64,000 nucleotides of DNA, from the NCBI RefSeq assembly GCF_964340395.1, contig NC_135558.1, positions 11,289,001 through 11,353,000 on the forward strand, in the 5' to 3' direction. Under the pieces are notes generated by a model that saw nothing but the letters and a program-made list of their open reading frames with translations, was not told the DNA's origin and did no database searches. Numbering within the stretch: the first letter of the stretch is position 1; the number at the start of each line of letters is the position of its first letter. The DNA comes from Glandiceps talaboti (lineage: Eukaryota; Hemichordata; Enteropneusta; Spengelidae). Both the position numbers and the translations under genes were made by a program. Below, one piece after another: positions 1 through 27,774 of the stretch.

Positions 1-77
1 TCTAGCTATGATTATTTTCATATGTCAGACATTGGTCATCAAAATTTTGTTGTTTTTCATTCTGCAATTGTACATAG

Positions 78-1508
78 GAAACGGCAGCCACTGACCAGAA
101 GAGATTTCTGGAAAACGTAAAGAGTTTATCAAAAGGACAGATCCAGGTAAGTTCTATGACAGAACCCCATGGTGTGCGAGTGTAAGTGTGGTGTATTGTG
201 GGTATATGCATAAGTGCATGAAGTGTTCTCTGTGGCAGTACTAACTTTCACGAGTGTATTGAGTGAAAGTGCAGCAGAAAAGGCAGCAAGTATGAATACA
301 AATTTCCCCAAGTACCCACCTTTGCACTCATCTGACAGGGTTCCTGTTATTATTACATGTGTTTATCCGAAACAGCAAATTTCTGTAAAAGTGATACTGT
401 TCGATCACATGCTTCTGTGTACAACGAATGGTCATGCCTTCATTTGCATATCATTTGCATGCAGGTATGCAATAATGTTTTCAGTATGGCACTGCAGTGC
501 AAATACAACTAGTATGGTTGTTGAGGAAGTGTAAAGGGCCATTGTGCCATTGTGCCACTATAAGAGATCCATGCCAGGGGTAATGGTTGTTAGCACCTGA
601 AGCTCTACAGAGAACAAGCACATTATAAATAAACTTTATTAGTATTATCATTGGAAACCAACACTAGTTATCTATCAATGTCTGTTTTAACAGCGCCATC
701 TATCATGGAGTGAACAGGACTGACAGTTTGTAGTCAAAATCTCTCTGGTTATCAACAGCGCCCTCTATCATGGAGTGAACAAGACTGACAGTTTGCAGTC
801 AAAATCTCTCGGCTTATCAAATTATGTTACGTGTATTGGTTACATTTTAGTATTGTCTGTTTTAAAACATGTAACCTTTTAAAGAACTGTAAACATATTA
901 TATTAGTTGATTCTTTAAAATCCCTCTGTTTTCGAAAAATCTGTTTTTAGGCCATGGAAGCAAAATACCTTTCACTAAAGAAAACCAACCAGCGACTAGA
1001 AGCACATATACTAAAACTGTACAACAACCTTGAACAAAAGAAGGGTGGCATTACAATACCAGAACACCAATCAGCTATGAGAAAACGCAACGGAAGTGAT
1101 GGTGTGAGGAATTCTAAAACAGATAGAGACAGCCCTCTCAGTTCATGGTCTACGACAACCACGCCATCATCGTCATCATCCCTCACTAGTTCACAGGAAA
1201 GCACTTCAGACAGTCCTACAAAACGTAATCTAAAAGTCAAAGTGCCATCAGAGGCAGGAAGAGGTGGGAATGTGGAACCAGTCAGACCCTTGTTTAATAT
1301 TAATAGCCCAGGTATTACGTTCAGTACTTCATCACCGTTCAAAAGATTCCATGACGTGGATCACAATAAAACAGGCAAGGCAAACACTCTGCCAAGAACA
1401 CATGATACAAATGTTACGAAACCAAGTGGACAGCTAGCGCGGAGTTATCCACCACAGGGGGCAACGTTGAACTTGAACGAACAACCATTGGATGAAAGTA
1501 AGGACTGA
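78..1508 (+). CDS. 3' end of an unidentified coiled-coil protein gene (two terminal exons)
   Basis: Exon 78-146 (acceptor AG at 76-77, donor GTAAGT at 147) is open for 23 codons in phase 0. It joins in frame to exon 951-1508 (acceptor TTTTTAG), which ends in TGA. The encoded tail starts with a charged heptad-like segment (KRFLENVKSLSKGQIQ, then MEAKYLSLKKTNQRLEAH), as in a coiled coil. It continues into a Ser/Thr-rich, probably disordered region (STTTTPSSSSSLTSSQ) and a basic, Pro-rich C-terminus containing SPGITFSTSSPFKRF. The gene starts outside the window. The KYxSLKKxN stretch faintly recalls the kinetochore protein Spindly, but that is too short to name it. It is convergent with OGG1. 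Confidence 0.6.
351..530. repeat. Dispersed repeat, copy 1
   Basis: Runs from 'tgtttatccgaaacagcaaattt' to 'gcactgcagtgcaaatac...actagtatg'. The same order of blocks recurs at 2110-2350 and 16660-16925, so this is an interspersed element spread over introns and intergenic DNA of this locus. Confidence 0.6.
691..820. repeat. 65-bp tandem duplication (2 copies)
   Basis: The block beginning 'cagcgccatctatcatggag' at 691 is repeated at 756 with only a few substitutions. Both copies end in a 'ttatcaa' block. Confidence 0.85.
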
Positions 1509-1770
1509 CATCCAAGCTGCAAGACCAGCAAATCACATTAAAGGATGGCTATTTCAACAGCCATGCTGCATACCACTTATGTACTACATGTGTATTTAAT
1601 AGGAAACCATGTGTTTTAGAGCTGAGGTATGAAAGCTGATAAAACTAACACCATTTTTTATGTTTTAGTAGGATTATCATGCTGGAACAGAGCCCAGGTA
1701 AAAAAAAAATATCTTCTTTTTTTTAAACCTGGGGTACTTGTGTAAATTTTACTTGCGTAAACTTAACACC

Positions 1771-1776
1771 AATAAA
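1771..1776 (+). terminator. Candidate poly(A) signal of the coiled-coil gene
   Basis: AATAAA lies 262 bases after the TGA stop. A second AATAAA is at 1945-1950. Either could end the mRNA. Confidence 0.45.
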
Positions 1777-2109
1777 AAATACACTGGTATGTAGAAAATG
1801 ATAATTTCTGTATTAGTTTCAACTGAAACATTTTTTGAAACTGTCTTGTTAGATGCAATGATTTCCTCCTTATATCATACTCTGAACTCTAGTAAATTAC
1901 CCGTGCTTAAATGTATTTGTTCAGCTCTACACATGTTATAGTACAATAAATTCAAGAAAATTGATTGGGTCCACATCCAAAAATCAGTGTCTCCAATGAA
2001 ATCACAATTTCAACCTGTTGATATATACTGTTGATTGGCTACAATCAACCCCCAAATTAACATGTACAATGTCTCATTTGGTTTTACCATAGACCTCCAC
2101 TGTCTATGG

Positions 2110-2350
2110 TTTTACATATGTTTATCAAAACAGCAAATTTCACAAAAAATACATGTGTTGCCGTGATTTTGGATACATATGGAACAACCGCACACTCTTT
2201 TGTATACTAGTATACCATAATGTTTTCGGTATTGTGCACTCATTTTATACACATGGTTATGCAATACTGTTTTTTGGTATTGCACTGCAGCAGCAAATAC
2301 CACTAGTATGCGTTTGCACAAGTATGCGTTTATCATTGGTATGTACATAT
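2110..2350. repeat. Dispersed repeat, copy 2
   Basis: Shares 'tgtttatc...aacagcaaattt' and 'attgcactgcag...caaataccactagtatgcg' with the copies near 351 and 16660. Confidence 0.55.
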
Positions 2351-3976
2351 GTAATAATGTCTGTAAGTTTTGGAAATAAATAACAATATATCCAGACTTT
2401 TTTTTTTAATTTGTCAAAGTGGTCGCTAAATAGACAGTTTCTCACTTGATGGTTTTTGGCGATTAATTTTTTTTTCATAGAAAAAAAAAACTTATATTAT
2501 AATATCAATTACTGAAACGTTAATCATGTCTTGCAACTGGGAAAAGTTCTTATCACAAATTTATGTATGATATAAAAATTATATGAACGTTTTTTGGTTA
2601 CCAATAAATTTGAAAAGCAAGTCTTCATTTCCGAACCTCATTGTGCAGACAAAACCTAAGTATTTTGACATTTCGCTTGCATTTTCACATAAAGGAGATC
2701 AAGAGCTTTGTAGAAATATATGGTTTAATGGGTGTTTTTTAAAAGTAAGCATATCACATGAAATGCAATAAATGTGACAAAACATTTTGTATGTTCTAGC
2801 ACATTTTGTCTACTCAGATTTGAAAAATAATTAAGTTTTAGTATGTACTATGTATTATATATACTGGTGATAATTCAAAATGGCAGCTATCGACTGAGAT
2901 TGTAAGATACATGTATGTCATGTCGTTCAGCCCTAATCAGACTTCACTTTCACTTCTGTATTACTCCACACATCTATCATACAGAGGTGGTACGATTTAG
3001 ACCCTGCCTTGAACTTGAGAAGTTCAAACAGCAGGAATAAAACATGCAGAATAGTTTGTGTCCAGTGATAAGAATGACTATTGTCATGGTGATACTTTCT
3101 TTGCACTTGCTAAAGATACCGGACTTTGGTCAGAAAACTTAATGTTTACAAGTGATGCAACAATACGTTGAGTGGTCAATAGAATTGACATGGATTAGCA
3201 TCAAAAGGCTGACATGATGGGTATTTTGACACCTTTTATCACAACTATATTTTGATTGGCTGTAGTGTGCTGGGAATTGTGCCATTCAGTACAGATGTGA
3301 AGTGGTATCTGATAGGGTGGCATGACACCTCGTATCTCTGTAATAGACTGTGCCATTTTAAATTTAGCCTAGGGACTCATCATTGGTTTTCAAATCATTT
3401 GCAATTGACAGCCTGTAGATGTGAAAGCCATTGACAAAGTCTCAGCGCTACTAGTACTTTAGATCTCACTCCACTGGTTTACTGCATTGACGTATATATG
3501 GTTTCCAAATAAGTTTTATTTTGTATTGTGTATTTCACATTTTGTGGACTATGTCACTTTAAACATAACTCTATTGTTGTACTGCGTCAACTCATATTGC
3601 GTTTCCTTTGATTTTGTAATGTATATTTTCAATTTTGTGAACTGACTTTAGTCAGAATTGGATGTCAGTTACAGACTGCATTGCGTTTATCTATTCTCCA
3701 TTCCTTCATCTTTCTCACAGAGAGCAAGACACACACATACACACACACAGAGAAAAAACACAGAAACCCCTCCACACACACACACGTTTTGTTAGTTGTT
3801 CAGACATGACTCCATGTGCATTTATTCACTAAAACCCCCTTACATATCAGAAGAAAGAACTATGTACATGTATTTACAGAGAAATATCAAAAAAATTAGC
3901 AAAATTCTGATTTCCAAGTCACATTTTTCCCATAGTGTAGCAACCAAGACTTGTATCAGCCAATGAAATGAAAAGC

Positions 3977-3980
<4 letters not shown>

Positions 3981-4009
<29 letters not shown>
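3981..4009. repeat. (CA)n microsatellite
   Basis: An uninterrupted run of CA dinucleotides, about 14 units. A weaker CA-rich stretch lies at 3725-3785. Confidence 0.9.
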
Positions 4010-4012
<3 letters not shown>

Positions 4013-4069
4013 TATATATAATCCATTAATATCAAGCAAGATACACACACAGTAGTTAATTAAAATAAA

Positions 4070-4330
4070 AGACAAGTCCTGTCATTCAAAGGAAACCTAT
4101 TTCTGCCTTCAATCCACTTATCTTGATAATAACAACCAACTCTATGATTTGGGAGTGATAAAGTATGACCTTGGTATTAACTTACCTGACTTTGAAATCT
4201 TATAAAGAAGCACTACTGCATCTGACACGTGTTCAGTCATTTGGGGGATTTCTTTCAAAGGTTTATGGGAAAACCTTTAGTGATGACATCACAGTTTTTT
4301 AATACCCTATTATCTCTGTCTTGATAAATA
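4070..4330. repeat. Dispersed repeat shared with a RAD54B intron
   Basis: Contains 'tatttctgcctt', 'ggtttatgggaaaacc', 'gatgacatcaca' and 'tctgtcttgat' in this order. The same blocks in the same order are found at about 22050-22270 in RAD54B intron 16. Confidence 0.6.
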
Positions 4331-4377
4331 CACTTCAACTTATTAGCAGTAAATAAAAACATTGTTAAGATGGTTTA

Positions 4378-4472
4378 TAGACTGTAAGATACGTAGTGTC
4401 ATACTGCCCTCACTGGTGAGAAAGGTTGACCGATGTGTGAGGGCGCCCTATCACGGCATACCTTACAGACTA
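4378..4472. mobile_element. Short hairpin (fold-back) element, about 95 bp
   Basis: Left end 'tagactgtaag' and right end 'cttacagacta' are inverted copies. Inside are paired blocks around 'tgccctcac' and 'gtgagggc'. A second full copy lies at 35859-35958. Solo ends (for example 'gactgtaagata' near 25290) suggest a larger family. It looks like a non-autonomous MITE. Confidence 0.65.
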
Positions 4473-4583
4473 GGTATATCTAGGACTGAGAGAGCTAGTG
4501 GTTCTGCTGTATATTTTGTGACATGATTATATTATGTAAAGGTGGTGCTATCAATAAAGTTGATAATGTAAATAAGTTCATTC

Positions 4584-7500
4584 TCAGGCTTGTTTGATTT
4601 TCTTCTTGTTTGGTACACTTTCAGTGGAAGGTCGTTTTCTGTTCTTCTTCGTCTGTTGAAATAGACCAAACCAATATTCAAATAAGAAGTACTCATGTTT
4701 ACGGTGCTGGTGGTACTCCATTTATACCATGTTGGTGTTGAGAATGTGAAAACGTTGGTATTTACGATCTGAAAATTGCACCCCACCCCCACCCCCACCC
4801 CCAATTGGTATCAAACAAGTCCCTCTATGACAGACTCATCCATGACATACATGTATGAAGGCCTAAAGAAAAAAATGTGTGGTCCAGGTTACACTCAATT
4901 TTAGAATAGCTGGGGTAGTAGATTTTTTTTTTTAAATTTTCTTTTTCATGTGTGAGTGTCTAGTTCAGGTAGTTATGTTTTTCATTGTTTTTCATATGGT
5001 CTCTGTGTTATTGGTTTCTTCCCATCAGATGTACAGCCATTACAGATTGCAAGAACAGTTACGTTAGTTTCCTCATCCACTATATTTCACAAGACTTCAA
5101 AATTTTCACGATTTATTTTTCTTCTCAAATACATAAAAAAAAGTTAAGGGTTGGCAGTGAAAAACTAGGTGGGGTTGGGTAACCGGAACAAAAAAATATT
5201 TTTAGGCCCAACACTAAACAATATATATCATTGTCATGATAAAAAAAAATCCAACCAAATATTCTCTCTAGTCACCTGTGATAAGTGAAGTTAGATGACA
5301 GAATCACTTAAGATTTTCTAATTGTGAAAGTTGCTTATTTCCTACTCTGGCTTCTCCTTGTTCAAAATATTTGCATGGCAAAGCAATGAGTGAAGAATGT
5401 ATTTGAGAAGTGACAATACACAAGATTCACTTACTGTCTTTAGATTTTCAAACTTTCTTAGATCTGCACTGAACAACACCTGTCAAATTAAGAAGTAAAG
5501 TTATATGTAAATAAGCTGAATGTGAATAAATGTCAACATATGTTTTATGTTGGTACAATACCATGTGTTTTGTGGGTACAATACCATGTGTTATGTTTTA
5601 TGTTGATACAATACCATGTGTTATGTTTTATGTTGATACAATACCATGTGTTATGTTTTATGTTGGTACAATACCATGTGTTATGTTTTATGTTGATACA
5701 ATACCATGTGTTATGTTTTATGTTGATACAATACCATGTGTTATGTTTTATGTTGGTACAATACCATGTATTATGTTTTATGTTGATACAATACCATGTG
5801 TTATGTTTTATGTTGGTACAATACCATGTGTTATGTTTTATGTTGATACAATACCATGTGTTATGTTTTATGTTGATACAAAACCATGTGTTATGTTTTA
5901 TGTTGATACAATACCATGTGTTATGTTTTATGTTGGTACAATACCATGTATTATGTTTTATGTTGATAAAATACCATGTGTTATGTTTTATGTTGATACA
6001 ATACCATGCATTATGTGTTATGTTGGTACAATACCATGTGTTATGTTTTATGTTGATACAATACCATGTGTTATGTTTATGTTGATACAAAACCATGTGT
6101 TATGTTTTATGTTGATACAATACCATGTGTTATGTTTTATGTTGATACAATACCATGTGTTATGTTCATGTGGAAGTCATGCATTATGTTACATGTTAAT
6201 ATTGCATGTATCACAGTATCATATTGATTTTTTGTTAGATTTCATGTAATTCTTACTGGTGTAATTTGTCATGTTTCATGTTTCATGTGTGTACATCATG
6301 TTCTATAGGTTCATGTTATGTTTCATGTTCACATTGCATAGCCATGTTTCATGTGCATATATATGTATCATGTGAAATAGGGTTGTGTTATATTTCATGT
6401 GTATGTCTTGTAAATTGTCATGTTTCATGTATATATTGTGTTCTATAGGTTTATTATTTATGTGCGCCATACAGTCATGTTTCATGTAAATAATGTATCA
6501 TTGTCTATTGGCTGATATTTTGTTTCATGTGCACATTGCAGTCATGTTTCATGTGTATATTTCATGTTTGATCCTCTTGGCATGTTATTTTTTTGCATCT
6601 TGTGTTATGTTTCATGTATATATATCATGTGAATGTGTCACGTAACTAGTCATGTATCATGTGCATAATATACCATGATTTGTGTGTATGTGTCACATTT
6701 AATCATGTGTATTATGTCATGTTCAACTGATGTATCAATTTGTGCAATATTCAAAGTAGACTTACAGAATGAGCCCAGCCTGCATAATCTCCATATAGGT
6801 TACAAAAGAAATCACCAATCTCCCGGTATACTTTGTCAGTCAATGATTTGGTTTGTGTCAGTTTTGGTAGATAATCTCTCCTGGCTATCTGCCATACATG
6901 TGTATCAACAGGAATAGCAGAGTGTTTATCCAGTGACATTAAACATACACAGTCAGCAACCTGTAAATTGTGAGTTACAAAGTGAAAAATGTATGTAGAA
7001 ATAAAAACAAACTATCGATACACAATATCTGAAAAAGAACTGATGATTTATGTGATACAGCAGCGCGAAACTGTTTGAAAGAAGGATGAAAACTGATTAC
7101 AACATATTCAGAGAGCGAATGGTAGCGACTGTGCCTCTGGTATTTAAATGACTGTTGCCATGGATGCGTTGTTGGGCATTTCCAGCCTCAGCAGTCATAA
7201 ATAAACACCAGTCCTGTATTTTAGCCAAAAAATAACAGGCTATATGTCACATTACTGCATTTATGTATTTATTTATTACTTGGTAACTCAACCCAACTGT
7301 GTTTACTTCCCAGAGACCAGTTCAACAAATCTTTGTGCATCCACACCAGGTAACATCAATAAAACCCTTCTTTGCACCCACACCAGGTAACATCAATAAA
7401 ACCCTTCTTTGCACCCACACCAGGTAACATCAATAAAACCCTTCTTTGCACCCACACCAGGTAACATCAATAAAACCTACCTTTGCACCCACACCAGGTA

Positions 7501-9198
7501 ACATCAATAAAACCTACCTTTGCACCCACACCAGGTAACATCAATAAAACCCTTCTTTGCACCCACACCAGGTAACATCAATAAAACCCTTCTTTGCACC
7601 CACACCAGGTAACATTAATAAAACCTACCTTTGCACCAACTCCGGGTAACTTTAACAGTTCTGTATGGGCTTCTTCGTACGATACATTTCGTAAAGACTC
7701 CAACCAATTTTCATCCTGCTTCTCTAAAATACACTTTGCCGTTTGGTTAATGAACTTAGCTCTGTACCCAAAACTTAAATTCCGAAGTTCTTGTTCAACA
7801 GATTTACCAGCAAGCTTCTGAATGGATGGAAAAGAATAATACTGATGGCCATCTAGTTCACAAATCTTACGTCCATATTTCTCACACATTCTCTGCACCA
7901 TACCACTGATCCTGGTTATATTATTGTTTGAAGAACATATAAATGAAAACAAGTTTTCTGTCGGGTCCTGACGAAGCATTCGGATACCTGTGAAATCTGC
8001 AGCTACTTTGCTAAAATTGTTGTCGCTCGAACTCCATTTTTTGTACAAATCTTTTAAGTTGACCTGCAATTGGAAATAATCTTGCAGAGTTCTTTCATCG
8101 GTTGTCTCAATTGCATCTACACATGTCCTCTTTTTTTTCATTTTTGCTGGCTGCTGGTCAGGTTGTGACAGTTTCTTCGATTCAGTTTTCATCTGTGTTG
8201 TCGGTTCTTCACTTAGTTCAGACTGCATGTTATGTACTTGGTAGAATAGTTCTTTATCAGTTTGTTTTAGAGTCCAAACTTTATCTCGCAGTACACTTCT
8301 CCATAGACCAGGTTCAACTTCTCTCCATCTGAATTGGACAAGAAAAAATCCTGAATAATAAATCCAACATTTTTTTTTTTTTTTTAAATTTATTTTGTGC
8401 TGGGAACTCTTTCCAGTTGTCATTTTTATGCAGACACACAGACACACACACACACAGACACACAGGCCTCTTTACGTACAGCATGCACCGTCCAAGACAC
8501 ACCACCAATATTTTCTTTGACAGCTAGTGTAGTGTGGCAAAATGTGCTAACTTCTGCTAAGGGACGAGGCACAAATTACATTGGGTGGGTTTTTTTTGGA
8601 GGTCACTATTATGCAAGTGTTTGATAGTTTTTATCATGTAGATATTCCAGAGGTGGGTCAACAGTTTTTGTGCAATGACTTGGGGGAGGGTCAACCTTTT
8701 CACGTACTGAAGTTCTGACACCCCCCCCCCCCACCCTGTGTCACAGGGGCACGTATTATTGCTTAGTTTGGCCATGGAAGTATATAGTGGGTTATACTTC
8801 CATGGTTTGGCCCAGGATTGACGATTTCTTAGGAAAATATCGTACGAATCCTGCTGTAGTACAAATGTATCAATCTGTATACTAGTAGAAATATTAAAGT
8901 TTTCTCCTTTACAGGTAGGAGGATATAGTCAAAAGGTTGTTACATTTACTCTGTAGACCAGGAAAACAACGATCTAAAAAATATTACACGCCCCTATGCC
9001 CTGTGTGTACAGTCCCTAAACATTTTCCCAGCGTGACAATGCTTTCTGCCTCGATGGTCTGACGATCGACGTGACGTGGCCCCTTACTAGATCTGTTGTC
9101 GCACGAACTCACCTGAACGACTGACCACAAGCAAGTACTATGTCAAGACGAAGCTCTGATATTTTGCACGGGATTGATCGCCACCTGCTGGATGACAT
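4584..9198 (-). CDS. OGG1: 8-oxoguanine DNA glycosylase, complete, 5 exons, 364 aa
   Basis: Bifunctional base-excision repair enzyme that removes 8-oxoG opposite C and nicks the strand. Exons, in order of transcription: 9198-9113, 8328-7629, 6960-6766, 5479-5435, 4652-4584; phases agree and the sum is 1095 nt. Recognisable blocks are [20 protein letters not shown] (6-25), the OGG N-domain, [18 protein letters not shown] (148-165), the HhH hairpin LPGVGAK with the catalytic lysine K262 as the last codon of exon 2, and PVDTHVW with the catalytic aspartate D281. The ATG at 9198 is chosen because it is the first after an in-frame TAG (9312-9310). Exon 4 (45 nt) and exon 5 (69 nt) encode [15 protein letters not shown] and a Lys/Arg-rich tail (TKKNRKRP...NKKKIKQA), a likely nuclear signal at the same place as in vertebrate OGG1. 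An insert at 62-105 is Lys-rich. The start is head to head with RAD54B. Family length is about 345 aa. Confidence 0.95.
5545..6165. repeat. 30-bp minisatellite, about 20 copies, in OGG1 intron 3
   Basis: The unit 'ataccatgtgttatgttt' plus 'tatgttgataca' is repeated almost perfectly. Variants alternate gataca/ggtaca. One unit has lost a base near 6076. Because 30 is a multiple of 3, long open frames arise on both strands (for example 5522-6085, 5530-6249, 6096-5545 reverse); they encode monotonous 10-residue repeats and are not genes. Confidence 0.95.
6170..6730. repeat. Degenerate 'catgtttcatgt' repeat field
   Basis: Follows the 30-bp minisatellite and is built from diverged 'atgtttcatgtgtat' words. 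It is probably an older, decayed part of the same satellite. Confidence 0.6.
7330..7650. repeat. 37-bp minisatellite spanning the OGG1 exon 2 splice donor
   Basis: The block 'ccaggtaac' (or ccgggtaac) recurs every 37 bases at 7346, 7383, 7420, 7457, 7494, 7531, 7568, 7605 and 7642. On the minus strand each unit reads LPGVGAK-coding DNA, then the exon-intron junction, then 'ttttatt(g/a)atg'. The real exon end is the first unit (donor GT at 7628-7627). Units 7457-7531 keep an intact GTAGGT; the others read GAAGGG. Confidence 0.95.
8712..8732. repeat. Poly-C tract in OGG1 intron 1
   Basis: A run of about a dozen C residues followed by 'accc'. A short CA-rich stretch lies at 8433-8463. Confidence 0.8.
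8772..8805. repeat. Perfect 13-bp inverted repeat
   Basis: 'ccatggaagtata' and its reverse complement 'tatacttccatgg' are separated by 8 bases in OGG1 intron 1. They could form a hairpin. No function is apparent. Confidence 0.8.
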
Positions 9199-10958
9199 TA
9201 TGGCCACGGCGAACAACAAAGCGAACAACAAATTGGAAGTATGAACTCGCAAGGTCCAGCAGCAGGTACAGTTTGTCACTATTGACGAGTGAGGGCGCAC
9301 GACTCTGTGCTAAAACATACATTTCAAGTTAGCAGCATTGCGGACGTCGCGTCGTGTCTATGAATTTGCTGTTTCTTGTCATTGTCCGTGGTGTAATTAA
9401 ATAAATAAATAAGTCCACTTCTAAATGAAGTACGCAATCTATTTCACCATCACAATTTCAAAGTTGCCACATTGAAAGTACATTGTTACGTAAATAAGAA
9501 CTGGAACTCGAAAAAAAAATTAAATAAACAAGAGTATTTTCAGAATTTCTAGTAGAAAATCATATTTTTGTCAAAAACAAAGTAGGGTTTTTAAGGTTAT
9601 TTAATGGTTGTGAAGATAAAAAGTAAACAAGAAGTACAGAATTTTTTTTACAAAGAAAGTGAAAAATCAAAAATGTCACTTTTGAGGATTTTCAAAGGAA
9701 TGAGCATGAGTTGATACATATTACTAAAAGTTAGACTACTTTGCTGTAGTTGTCAGAGTTGCTGTACTATCTGTACCCACATAAAAAGAGTCCCTTGTTT
9801 TCATATATATGCAATAACATGTGGTCTTTTTCAACTTTGAGATTTGATGGTTTGGGCTTTTTAATATATAAATTTGAAAAAACAAAACAAAAGTCTTTGT
9901 TTTATTCTTCGTTTGTCAAATATCTTACATGCATACGCGATTAATAACCCGAATGCTATTTACGAAAGATGACTTTCTCCTCCAGTCACTGAAAAATGTC
10001 TATATACTCGGGGTTTTTTACTGCATGGCATGCCACCACAGCAAGAAGTACGTGGTGAACTTTGACCTTATGCAAATACAGCCAGTGTCGCGGCAATTTC
10101 CAAAATGGCAGACGAGACGAGAACTTTAGTCTCCGTTCAAATGGTGTAAAATTTAGTAACAAGAAATATTGTCTAGCCGGATGAAAGTTGTCAAGGTCCT
10201 TTAGACACCACAGTTTGTAACCGTAATTGTTTTTGTTTTTTTCATCTCACGTAACTTGTAGTGGTCCTGGGACTCCATTTTGACAACAAATAGTAATAAT
10301 TATACTGAATGACTTCCAACTCCACAAAGATGGAGATGCACAGATATCAGACGGTCAGACTTGCAATGTTGACATCTGACTGCCTTGATAAAAGATATAG
10401 CTATAAAATCACTCATCTCGACTATTAGCTAATAGAAGAACAAAATTAGGAGGTGTAGATTTTTTTCTGTTTTTCGAAATTTAAATAGTGACAGTATAAG
10501 ATTACAAAGAATGGGGAGGGGGAGGGGGGTGTTGTCCCGTCCAAAGACAGCAATTTTACCATTCATTGATTCAGGCTGATTGTAATATCTAAATATTGAT
10601 AAGGCATTTTATTTTTTTTACAGTCACTACTTATTTTCATGTTTTTGTTTTTGTTTTGCAGCAAAACAAACAAAAATGAGTCTCTAGCAAAGATTTCCAG
10701 GTTTACAGCCCGGGTTTACACAAATTACAGTATGTTATACATTCTCACAAAAAAGGCATTAAAATTTAATCCTTGTGAACTAGAGACTGATATAAGACGA
10801 ACTTTGAATGAAGAGAGAGTAATATATTACCAAGTGTAAGATTTCCAGTTTTTCCATTTTATGATATAACTATATAATTTATTCAGATTTACAGAGAAGA
10901 CGAGAGGTCCATGTGCAATGTAGTTGACAACTCTGTAGTGTAGAGAAATCTATACATA
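9199..10958. promoter_or_regulatory. Divergent intergenic region between OGG1 and RAD54B
   Basis: 1.76 kb separates the two start codons, so both promoters must lie here or share sequence. It contains a 'caaaatggcagac' block at about 10101 (resembling the CAAnATGGC element of broadly expressed genes) and a 3'-splice-like 'tttacag' at 10890-10894. The latter suggests that the RAD54B leader is spliced and that the coding exon starts at about 10895. No TATA box was identified with confidence. Small open frames here (9750-9944, 10639-10839) look random. Confidence 0.5.
10911..10943 (+). promoter_or_regulatory. Short upstream ORF in the RAD54B leader
   Basis: ATG at 10911 opens a 10-codon frame (MCNVVDNSVV) ending in TAG at 10941-10943. 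This is 15 bases before the RAD54B start at 10959. If transcribed, it could damp translation of RAD54B. Confidence 0.5.

Positions 10959-27774
<16,816 letters not shown>

Larger units (their letters stand above)
147..950 (+). other. Intron of the coiled-coil gene
   Basis: GTAAGT...TTTTTAG intron of 804 bases. It holds one copy of a dispersed repeat (about 351-530) and a 65-bp tandem duplication (691-820). The short open frame at 214-534 lies inside the repeat and is not considered a gene. Confidence 0.6.
1509..4583. other. Convergent intergenic region between the coiled-coil gene and OGG1
   Basis: Holds the two candidate poly(A) signals above, dispersed repeats at 1961-2075 (same family as 28255-28375), 2110-2350 and about 4070-4330, CA-rich microsatellites (3725-3785, 3981-4009) and a hairpin element (4378-4472). 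No convincing exon was seen. TTTATT at 3821-3826 would be AATAAA for OGG1 on the minus strand. Confidence 0.5.

Noticed and set aside
214-534. 106-codon frame as an exon of the coiled-coil gene
   Set aside because: Phase and splice sites of the flanking exons fit without it, and it lies in a dispersed repeat.
5522-6249. Long open frames of 183-239 codons on both strands
   Set aside because: Made entirely of the 30-bp satellite; period divisible by 3, no family resemblance, and inside an OGG1 intron.
9199-9300. N-terminal extension of OGG1 upstream of 9198
   Set aside because: The frame is open but has no ATG before an in-frame TAG at 9312-9310; the upstream codon at 9300 is GTG.
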